Position numbers and translations under genes: made by a program
Shown: one piece after another, positions 1 to 6,678 of the stretch
Layout of the letters: every line of letters starts with the position of its first letter
Position numbering within the stretch: the stretch's first letter is position 1
Notes under the pieces: generated by a model
Told to the model about the DNA's origin: nothing
Seen by the model: only the letters and a program-made list of their open reading frames with translations
Databases searched by the model: none
Assembly: GCA_947498765.1 (NCBI GenBank)
Contig: CANMLG010000048.1
Location: forward strand, 1 to 32,910
DNA: 32,910 nt
Direction of reading: 5' to 3'
Source: an uncultured Aquimarina sp.
GTDB lineage: Bacteria > Bacteroidota > Bacteroidia > Flavobacteriales > Flavobacteriaceae

Positions 1-75
1 TATTTTATCGTAGCGATAGCGGAGGGAAAATGTATCCAGAACTTATTACACAAATTACTCGAAGCTATGCTAGAC
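1..75 (+). repeat. Dispersed palindromic repeat, partial copy A
   Basis: This is a truncated copy of the element described at 100-235. It has the inner-left arm (32-41, one base different from the consensus) and the outer-right arm ACTCGAA at 57-63. The inner-right arm and the segment around it are missing, and the left end lies outside the window. The copy runs directly into copy B through an AT-rich linker that recurs next to copy C. Confidence 0.6.
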
Positions 76-99
76 TAAATACCAACTTAAATAAACACA

Positions 100-235
100 C
101 TGACTGATTCGAGTATTTTTCATAGCTATAGCAGAGGGAAAACGTATCGAGAACTATTCTCTCGGAATCGGAAAGCACTTCTCGATACTATTTGCTTCAT
201 TCCATTGCGCAAATCACTCGAAGCGATGCTAGATA
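100..235 (+). repeat. Dispersed palindromic repeat, copy B
   Basis: A non-coding element with two nested inverted repeats: outer TTCGAGT (108-114) with ACTCGAA (216-222), and a perfect inner 10-bp pair GTATCGAGAA (144-153) with TTCTCGATAC (179-188). The inner loop contains the shared segment TCGGAATCGGAAAGC. Two further full copies in the same orientation lie at about 1125-1256 and 23625-23762. The size, nested palindromes and intergenic location suggest a REP- or MITE-like element. No transposase gene is visible in the window. Confidence 0.8.
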
Positions 236-516
236 AGTAAACTCGCTTATCATAAATGGGATTATTCAACAATCTAAATTTAATTCTATTTGATTAACTT
301 TGTAGGCAGGGAAAACATTTCGCAACGATCTAAATTTCTACAGATGCAATATAAATTGATGATATTATTGCTATCATAAAAAAGAGTTATTTAATTTGAA
401 GTTATTCAAAATATAGTAAAAGAAGGCAAACAGATGATTATGAAGTTTCTTGATCTTACTCTAACTATTACAGCTTATAAAGCAAAATAAACATATGCTT
501 CTTAAAACCTAAAATT
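236..516. other. Intergenic region upstream of the toxin-antitoxin pair
   Basis: An AT-rich stretch with no convincing gene. It contains the first copy of a direct repeat of about 34 bp (290-323), whose partner is at 1534-1568. A short ORF from 434 to 490 (18 codons) looks like chance. The promoter of the toxin-antitoxin pair should lie here, but I found no exact match to the Bacteroidota TAnnTTTG -7 motif on the plus strand. Confidence 0.5.
290..323 (+). repeat. Direct repeat, left copy
   Basis: The sequence begins TTGATTAACTTTGT and ends GAAAACATTTCGC. It matches 1534-1568 with only a few differences and in the same orientation. The two copies bracket the toxin-antitoxin pair and repeat copy C. 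Confidence 0.6.
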
Positions 517-774
517 ATGAACCTACAATATATATCAGACAAAAATGGCATTCATAGGAGTGTGGTAATACCTATTGAAGACTGGAACAGAATAAAAGAA
601 AAATACAGTGGTTTAGAAGACGAACTAAATGATGATCAATACCAACTTTCTAAAGAACAAGAAAAGGCCATTGACATTGCTTTAGATGCCATGAATAACG
701 GTGAAGAGATTTCTCATAAATCCGTAATGGAAGAAACTCGCGAAAAATACCCACAACTGTTTAAAAATAGCTAA
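517..774 (+). CDS. Type II antitoxin of a RelE/ParE-type module
   Basis: An 85-aa acidic protein that should bind and neutralise the toxin encoded next to it. The N-terminal part (residues 1-35) has the pattern 'Y-x-S-D-x-N-G ... V-V-I-P-I-E-D-W', which I associate with small Bacteroidota antitoxins next to RelE/ParE toxins. The remainder is a charged, probably helical C-terminal segment that would wrap the toxin. Its stop codon shares one base with the toxin start (TAATG), so the two are probably translationally coupled. Antitoxins of this kind usually repress their own promoter, but no operator palindrome is obvious here. Together with the toxin it forms the only plus-strand unit in the window. 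The family call is from memory of sequence type, not from a search. Confidence 0.75.
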   Translation: MNLQYISDKNGIHRSVVIPIEDWNRIKEKYSGLEDELNDDQYQLSKEQEKAIDIALDAMNNGEEISHKSVMEETREKYPQLFKNS

Positions 775-1064
775 TGTTTACACTTACGTGGACACCACAA
801 GCTAAAAAAGATTATTGGAATAATATTGATTATTTGCTAGAAGAATTCCCTATAGAAGTATCTAAAAGATTTGTAACCAAAGTTAATGAACTCGAAGAGC
901 AACTTAAACTGCAAAACCTTACTTTCAAAGCTACTTCTCGTAAAAACGTATACCAAATACCTGTTGTAAAACAAGTAACTCTTTTCTATTACGCAGACCA
1001 ACAAAAAATAGTATTCCTTCGTTTTTGGAATAACAAAAAAGATCCCAGAACGCTAAAATTTTAG
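774..1064 (+). CDS. RelE/ParE-family toxin
   Basis: A 96-aa basic protein, the size expected for the RelE/ParE superfamily. Visible hallmarks are the N-terminal 'W-T-P-Q-A-K-K-D' segment followed by an amphipathic helix (about residues 9-25), a second helix (28-47), and a beta-rich C-terminal half ending in 'I-V-F-L-R-F-W-N-N-K-K-D-P'. RelE members cleave mRNA on the ribosome and ParE members poison gyrase. The sequence leans towards the ParE-like branch, but I cannot decide the target. Repeat material starts within about 10 bases of the stop codon, so the module is embedded between dispersed repeat copies. It converges with the minus-strand toxin operon ending at 1605. Confidence 0.8.
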   Translation: MFTLTWTPQAKKDYWNNIDYLLEEFPIEVSKRFVTKVNELEEQLKLQNLTFKATSRKNVYQIPVVKQVTLFYYADQQKIVFLRFWNNKKDPRTLKF

Positions 1065-1067
1065 GTA

Positions 1068-1262
1068 GTGCCCAAATCACTCAAAGCAATGCTAAACTCG
1101 ACACCTAACCTAAATAAAAACACGCTGACCCGTTCGAGTGTTTTCTCCTAGCCATAGCGGAGGAAAATGTATCGAGAACTCGTCTGTCGGAATCGGAAAG
1201 TACTTCTCGATACTATTTCTCGCTTCATTCCATTGTACAAATCACTCGAAGCGATGAGATAA
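1068..1262 (+). repeat. Dispersed palindromic repeat, copy C with a partial preceding copy
   Basis: The full element spans about 1125-1256: outer TTCGAGTG (1133-1140) with CACTCGAA (1243-1250), and inner GTATCGAGAA (1169-1178) with TTCTCGATAC (1204-1213), both perfect. Upstream, 1068-1124 resembles the tail of copy A plus the linker between copies A and B, so the A-linker-B arrangement at the window's left end is echoed here. Confidence 0.8.
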
Positions 1263-1604
1263 ACTTACAACAAGGGCGCTTTACAGTAAAAACAAGATCA
1301 TTTTACAAAAAAGTCAAACTTTTCAATTCTAAAACGAAATAAAAATTAAATATTCCTTATAATTAATCTCTAATTTAAAGACTTACGGATTTAAGGTTGC
1401 AATCCGTGTTAATCTTCACCATCAATTTACATTAAATTTTCAATTAAAACATCTATTTCTATTTCACTTGATAAACTTACAACAAAAAGACTCTATTTTT
1501 AAAACAAAACTTTTTACAAAAAAATCACTTTGCTTGATTAACTTTGTTGGCATGGAAAACATTTCCGCGCTATCGGGTATTATCCATAGAATGCGCTATC
1601 GGTA
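1263..1604. other. AT-rich repeat mosaic between the convergent units
   Basis: No gene is visible. A segment starting GATAAACTTACAACA at 1258-1272 recurs at 1470-1484, in both cases followed by a TTTTACAAAAAA stretch. Sequence at 1534-1568 repeats 290-323. A 7-bp stem (1385-1391 with 1401-1407, 9-base loop) is followed on the minus strand only by a weak T-run, so it is at best a poor terminator for the toxin operon. A tandem GCGCTATCGG motif (1567-1576 and 1593-1602) ends at the stop codon of the 89-aa gene. Confidence 0.6.
1534..1568 (+). repeat. Direct repeat, right copy
   Basis: Partner of 290-323, in the same orientation. It lies 37 bases from the 3' end of the last gene of the toxin operon. 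Confidence 0.6.
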
Positions 1605-1874
1605 TTAATTCTCCTCTTCTTTCGAAGGTAATGGGTATTTACCTATTGGAAGTAAAAGTTCTCTATCAATTCTCAAACCTTCCTGAATTTCTCCTATTTT
1701 GTACATAAAACTGAGGGCTAAATCAATATGAGTGTCACTAAAATCTATCGTTACAAAAGTAATTCCTTCTTTACTTTCTGTAGATATTTTTATAGTTGTA
1801 TTGTTTTCTTTATTAAAAAAATAGGTATATTGTTTTGCAGCTAATCCTGAAAACATAATTTCTGTTACTTTCAT
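1605..1874 (-). CDS. Candidate immunity protein for the deaminase-fold toxin
   Basis: An 89-aa protein with no signal peptide, predicted cytoplasmic, of no family I recognise. The sequence looks like a small beta-rich fold followed by a helix: three strands in the first 55 residues ('Y-T-Y-F-F', 'T-T-I-K-I-S', 'I-T-F-V-T-I-D-F'), then a helix around 52-68. Its start codon overlaps the stop codon of the toxin gene by ATGA, so it should be translated with the toxin. Last position in the operon, small size, cytoplasmic location and coupling to a toxin are the classic placement of an immunity gene in polymorphic toxin systems. The immunity role is inferred from position and not from homology. The stop codon lies inside a tandem repeat motif. 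Confidence 0.7.
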   Translation of the reverse strand: MKVTEIMFSGLAAKQYTYFFNKENNTTIKISTESKEGITFVTIDFSDTHIDLALSFMYKIGEIQEGLRIDRELLLPIGKYPLPSKEEEN

Positions 1875-4800
1875 CTTAATCCGTCTATTAAAATTACATC
1901 TAAATTTGGGAACATATCACTAAAATCTTGTATTACTCCTTGACAAGATACACAATAAGGAAGCTCTGAAGATATAATAATTTCTCCTGTAACTTTTGGA
2001 TATACACGACCTTTAACTGCTCCTTTACTTTTAGCTATCTCAGATAACATCACATACTCGGTATCCCATTCTCGACTCCAAGCTCCATCAACATCAATAT
2101 TTCCTTGCCCGTCAACCTTGTAAACATCAAAAATAGGCTCTCCTTTAAACTTTTCTCCACTTATTCTAATCATATTATCTAATGGGACGTCATCTATTTT
2201 ACCTTCAACTTTAGCAATATTTTTACCATTAAATTCATTCTTGAACACTGTTAAATCATCTCCCGAAAGGATTTTACTCTTTTCATATATAACTCCTTGT
2301 CTATGTTCTTTAAATGACTTCTTAGCTAAACTGTATTCTTGGGATGATGCTCTAAAGATATTTTTTCCTTCTATCAACCTAGTAGGGAGGTTACTCCCCG
2401 CATCAGCCAACTTCCCAATATCAAAATGACCATCCAATTCCTTAATACGATAATCTTCATCACCATATTTTTTAATAAGCTTTGCTCTTTCTCCTTTATA
2501 GGCATCAATAGCATTTAACCTAGTTTGCTTAAACTTAGCTTTTAGAATACCTGTTCCAATCATCCCTAATTGTAAGTAGGTATTATACTCTCTAAAAATT
2601 GCGCAAGCTTGTTCATTTCCTTGACATAAATCTGTATAATTTACAAGAATATCAGCGGCACCACTTGTAATCTCTAAAGCTCCATAAAGTATCTTCCCAG
2701 CTACTCGTAGTTTAGAAAGATGTCTTAATTTAAATAAATTACCCGTTCCTGAAGCGGTTAATGCTATATCTACAGTTAAGCCTATCTGTTTAATTCTTTT
2801 TTCTGTATTATCAGACTTAATAGATCCTGCTAAAAATATAGCTGGTACCGGAATATTAGTCACTTTGGCTGCCGTATCACTTTCAACAAATAACACATTT
2901 ACAGGTTGGAAATAATCATACTCTAAAGCAAAAACTGGCTTTTCTGCAGGTCTCCCTCCTTGTATTTCAATTGTGTTTGTTTTTAAAATTGGATCTTGAT
3001 AAGTTGTTCTAGGAAACCAAGAATTACCATTATAAACCACAGTAGGTGGTGAAATATAAAACTCATCAAATAAAAAGTACTCTGATGGATCTAAATATTT
3101 ATATCTAGAAGAATCTGCATATTTACTATCAATCCATAATCCAAAAAGAATTTCCATGAATCGATCTCTATTCTTTTCATTTGCAAAAAAGATTCCATCA
3201 TTATTTTGTATTGAATGGAATAGTTGCCTTAAGAAAGACTTATCTGCATAAAATAAATCTAATAACTCATTAGCATAAGAGTTTATGTCATCTGGATAAC
3301 TATCTAATAAATCTAAGATTAAGTCTTCGTAATACTCAGAAAGATAAGTCTTACTATCTTCAATAAGTTTGATAATTTTAAACTTACCCTTGGTTGAAAA
3401 ATGTTGAGCCCCGCAACTAGCAATACTTTTTAACTCTCTTAAATCTGCATCATTCAATGATTTTTTGGTTTCTAATCTATTTACAATTTCAATAAAATCA
3501 TTTTCTATTTCATCTTTATTAATTGGAGATAAATAATCTTGAAGCTCATTAATTTTTTTCGAATTATATGGAAACACAGAAAACTTGACTCCCATATAAT
3601 CAAAAACAGCTACACTCTTAGTTTGACTATTTTTAGGACCTCCCTTTGTTGTTTCAATTGGTATTTCACTATAACGCTTAAGTCTAACTTGTTCCCTTTT
3701 AATGGATAGATTTATAGATAAACCTTGAAACTTGCCTTTGAAATTTTCGCCTACTTTTGAAAAATATTTTTCATCTAAAGTTTTTTCCTCGTTTATATTA
3801 GCACAACGTATTTTTTGAAATACTTTTTGAATATATTCAGAATCTGTATACTCATTATCCTCATCCTTCTGAAACAAATACAAACGCAGTTTTTCGTTTC
3901 CTAATGTAGCCCAATTGACTTGCGAAAATTGAGTATCGGTACCGTAATCCATTAACCAATCGGTGTTGGTGTTTGGGCTTTTGGTATCTTTAAAAGGATG
4001 CTCTAAACCAAAAACACCATGACCTAACTCATGCGCAGCCGTTTTTACTGGTGCTCCTTTACCTTCGGCCCCCGAGCCGTTTACAAACACATACCCAAAC
4101 TGACTTCCTTTGGGCATAAAGCCTCCTAAAGGCTCACTAGTATATAAATCGGTTACAAATAAATAATAGGCTTTGCTTGAATAATCATCCGTGGTTTGGT
4201 AATCCTTATTTATGGCTTTAAACTCCGAAGGGAAATTTTTAAATACACCGCTGCCATCATAGGTTAATTGGGTATTTCCATCCTTATCCCAAACACTGGT
4301 ATCTGGATTGTAATTTGGCATGACAGACAAATTGAACTCTACTCCTATTTTTTTGTAAATGGCTTGTAATTCTTGTTTAAAACTTGCTGTAATTACCGCC
4401 CCACCCATAGGCACTAAATTGACCGCAATTGGGGCTGGTTTAGCCAAATGGTGGATAAAGAAATTGGCTGCTACCTGTTGTTTACCTCCTTCGGTTTTAT
4501 AAGTTACAATAGCTTCTTCCTTACGGTAACCATCAAAACCTTTCAGCGTTATTTTCAGAGTATTTTTGGCTTCAACTACATAGTCAATTTTACGACCGCT
4601 TAATGTTTTTATAATTAAGCTATCCAGCTTTATTTTTTTGTTTCTAATTTTTACATCGGCATAAAATACGTCTGTTGCTCCATTGGGTACCGCTTTATGA
4701 AATGCATATACCTCGGCACCGGCTTCGTTTTTAGTTTTTGGGTAGGTTTCCTTTTCAAAAGTTCCTTCGGCTTTGTCAAAGGCATAGGTAGTGGCTGCGC

Positions 4801-6670
4801 CGTCCCTAAATGTAATTTCAATAGCCTCGGTAGCTACCTGACTAACGGATGATCCGTTTCCGGATGATGTCGGCCCACTGGCTACTCCCGAAGTATTTGA
4901 AGGCGATGCACTGCCTCCTTCGGCTACTTGGCCAGTTTGCTCGGCATTACCCTGTTTATCAATACGGAAGGTTTTATCGGTGCCTGCTATTTGGTATTCA
5001 TCCTCTTCGTCATAATCCACCTCCTTGATTTCGCCATTTTTACCCGTAATGACTATTTTGGTTTTATCCTCGTTAAGTTGTACATCTTCTATTTCAAAAT
5101 CAACGGCTACTTCCTTTTTATCCCCTCCTTTTAGGGCATCACCTAAATCTTCTATTTCATCTATAACTTCCTTAACATCTGCTATAGCCTCATCAACATC
5201 CAATATGTTTTTTAAACTGGAATCATAGGTGGTAATTACCACACCATCGGCAAGTTGTTTTTCATTATTAATTAAAATATTGCTAAACTTAACATTTAGG
5301 CCTACGTTTTTTAAATACGGAATGGTGACCACTCCTTTACCCGTATAGCGCCCATTTGATCCACTTAACTCGGTAATACGTACTGGAAAATCCCCTGCTG
5401 TAAATACTTCATCAACGTACAGCTCTGTTATGGGTTCTTTATTGGTTAGTTCGATATCCGATGTGATCCCACAATTGTAATACGTCTCTTCATTTTCGGT
5501 AACATCGGTGGTAAAACTTTTAGTTTCCGAAAACTCACTATCTCCTAACTGACATTTGGAACTTACTTGGTATTCGTAAGTGGTGCCTTCCTTTAAATCC
5601 CAGAGTGTCGCCCAAGGTTCTGTGGTACGCGCTGTAAACCATTGCGCATCCTTTAGGTCGGCTTGCCTGTATCTGATGATATAAGGCGTGATTTCATCTA
5701 GATTTTCGTCCCAATAAATATTGGCCTTGTAAATTCCTTTTACCTCTGCGCTTATATTTTTTGGCGCCTCGCAAGGCGTGATGTAGTCAAACCAAAAAAT
5801 TTCGGAATAGCCTGCATTTTCAAATAACGCAATAGGCTCTCCTCCTTTTTGGGCCTTAGCTTGTACCCGCCATGCGTAACGTTTGTTGGATAGTAGTAAA
5901 GGTTGATCGGGTCCATACCTAAACGATGTTCTGTTAGTGCTGACCGTAAAAATGGGTGGCGAACTTAAAAAAGCGGTTTGTGGGTCTACTTGATTGTTCC
6001 ATACTTCGACCATGCTCAACTCATAATCCACATCCGTTACATTTACGCCACGTGGTGTCCACTGAAAAATGATGTTTTGTGTTTTTGACGCATCCTTTTC
6101 TTCTCCCTTAAAGGGCAACACCAACAATGGTGGATCATTTTGAATAACAAAGGCGTTAGTACATGTTTTTTGCGAAAGTTGTAAGCCTGTAATGACATCA
6201 ATAACCTCCATACAAAACTCGTAATTCCCTTCGGGTAAAGCATTGGCATAGGCTTGAGGCGAAATACCTACTATATTTTGTAATTCAAAATACTGTGCAA
6301 TCTCAGCCGTAGTTACATTTAATGGGGTTCCTCCATCAATAAATAAGGGAATATTACCCGTAAACCCCGGTCGGCTTTCCAAGGCAATACCTTGTCCTTT
6401 AACACTTACTCTTAATGCTATTTGGCGGTTGGTTATACTAAAATCATTAAGCACTAACTGGGTGCGTAGTGGGCCATTTAGTAAGTTAGCATCGCTATAA
6501 TTACTCAGGTATATGGGGGCTGGATTGGTAACCTGTAGGGACACATTTACTGGAAATGTTTGCCCTACAATAGTAACACTGCTTAATAGGATGAATACTC
6601 CTGCCAGCGTACACAGCATTTGGGTTAATTTTTGCTTAACGGATGCTATTATTTGTTCATTTATCTTCAT
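1871..6670 (-). CDS. Polymorphic toxin: TANFOR, Fn3, zincin protease and C-terminal deaminase-fold toxin
   Basis: A 1599-aa exported protein. Residues 1-37 form a signal peptide, with a hydrophobic core at about 20-35 and cleavage near 'V-G-Q'. Residues 38-185 resemble the TANFOR domain known from Tannerella and related bacteria. C300 starts a fibronectin type III domain (about 300-390). A Ser/Gly-rich linker lies near 585-612. Residues 880-891 read HELGHGVFGLEH, a zincin HExxH motif, followed by LMDYG with M907, like a metzincin Met-turn. The remaining 680 residues are a less conserved-looking, partly helical and hydrophobic passage, ending in a deaminase-fold module: D1536-T-E1538, then P1571-Y-C1573-V-S-C1576. 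The family uses H/C-x-E and CxxC to bind zinc; the Asp in the first ligand position is unusual for classical deaminases. There is no T9SS sorting domain. The zincin may release the tip by proteolysis. The architecture call is strong; the substrate (DNA, RNA or nucleotide) is unknown. Confidence 0.8.
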   Translation of the reverse strand: MKINEQIIASVKQKLTQMLCTLAGVFILLSSVTIVGQTFPVNVSLQVTNPAPIYLSNYSDANLLNGPLRTQLVLNDFSITNRQIALRVSVKGQGIALESRPGFTGNIPLFIDGGTPLNVTTAEIAQYFELQNIVGISPQAYANALPEGNYEFCMEVIDVITGLQLSQKTCTNAFVIQNDPPLLVLPFKGEEKDASKTQNIIFQWTPRGVNVTDVDYELSMVEVWNNQVDPQTAFLSSPPIFTVSTNRTSFRYGPDQPLLLSNKRYAWRVQAKAQKGGEPIALFENAGYSEIFWFDYITPCEAPKNISAEVKGIYKANIYWDENLDEITPYIIRYRQADLKDAQWFTARTTEPWATLWDLKEGTTYEYQVSSKCQLGDSEFSETKSFTTDVTENEETYYNCGITSDIELTNKEPITELYVDEVFTAGDFPVRITELSGSNGRYTGKGVVTIPYLKNVGLNVKFSNILINNEKQLADGVVITTYDSSLKNILDVDEAIADVKEVIDEIEDLGDALKGGDKKEVAVDFEIEDVQLNEDKTKIVITGKNGEIKEVDYDEEDEYQIAGTDKTFRIDKQGNAEQTGQVAEGGSASPSNTSGVASGPTSSGNGSSVSQVATEAIEITFRDGAATTYAFDKAEGTFEKETYPKTKNEAGAEVYAFHKAVPNGATDVFYADVKIRNKKIKLDSLIIKTLSGRKIDYVVEAKNTLKITLKGFDGYRKEEAIVTYKTEGGKQQVAANFFIHHLAKPAPIAVNLVPMGGAVITASFKQELQAIYKKIGVEFNLSVMPNYNPDTSVWDKDGNTQLTYDGSGVFKNFPSEFKAINKDYQTTDDYSSKAYYLFVTDLYTSEPLGGFMPKGSQFGYVFVNGSGAEGKGAPVKTAAHELGHGVFGLEHPFKDTKSPNTNTDWLMDYGTDTQFSQVNWATLGNEKLRLYLFQKDEDNEYTDSEYIQKVFQKIRCANINEEKTLDEKYFSKVGENFKGKFQGLSINLSIKREQVRLKRYSEIPIETTKGGPKNSQTKSVAVFDYMGVKFSVFPYNSKKINELQDYLSPINKDEIENDFIEIVNRLETKKSLNDADLRELKSIASCGAQHFSTKGKFKIIKLIEDSKTYLSEYYEDLILDLLDSYPDDINSYANELLDLFYADKSFLRQLFHSIQNNDGIFFANEKNRDRFMEILFGLWIDSKYADSSRYKYLDPSEYFLFDEFYISPPTVVYNGNSWFPRTTYQDPILKTNTIEIQGGRPAEKPVFALEYDYFQPVNVLFVESDTAAKVTNIPVPAIFLAGSIKSDNTEKRIKQIGLTVDIALTASGTGNLFKLRHLSKLRVAGKILYGALEITSGAADILVNYTDLCQGNEQACAIFREYNTYLQLGMIGTGILKAKFKQTRLNAIDAYKGERAKLIKKYGDEDYRIKELDGHFDIGKLADAGSNLPTRLIEGKNIFRASSQEYSLAKKSFKEHRQGVIYEKSKILSGDDLTVFKNEFNGKNIAKVEGKIDDVPLDNMIRISGEKFKGEPIFDVYKVDGQGNIDVDGAWSREWDTEYVMLSEIAKSKGAVKGRVYPKVTGEIIISSELPYCVSCQGVIQDFSDMFPNLDVILIDGLR

Positions 6671-6678
6671 AAAAAAGA

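Noticed and set aside
434..490. Short plus-strand ORF of 18 codons before the antitoxin gene
   Set aside because: Too short, no recognisable start signal and AT-rich composition typical of chance ORFs.
1385..1407. Hairpin proposed as the terminator of the toxin operon
   Set aside because: The 7-bp stem is followed on the minus strand only by a weak, interrupted T-run, so I did not list it as a terminator.
1605..1874. The 89-aa protein as an antitoxin of a type II pair
   Set aside because: It follows the toxin gene, lacks any DNA-binding pattern and is coupled to a secreted toxin, which fits an immunity protein better.
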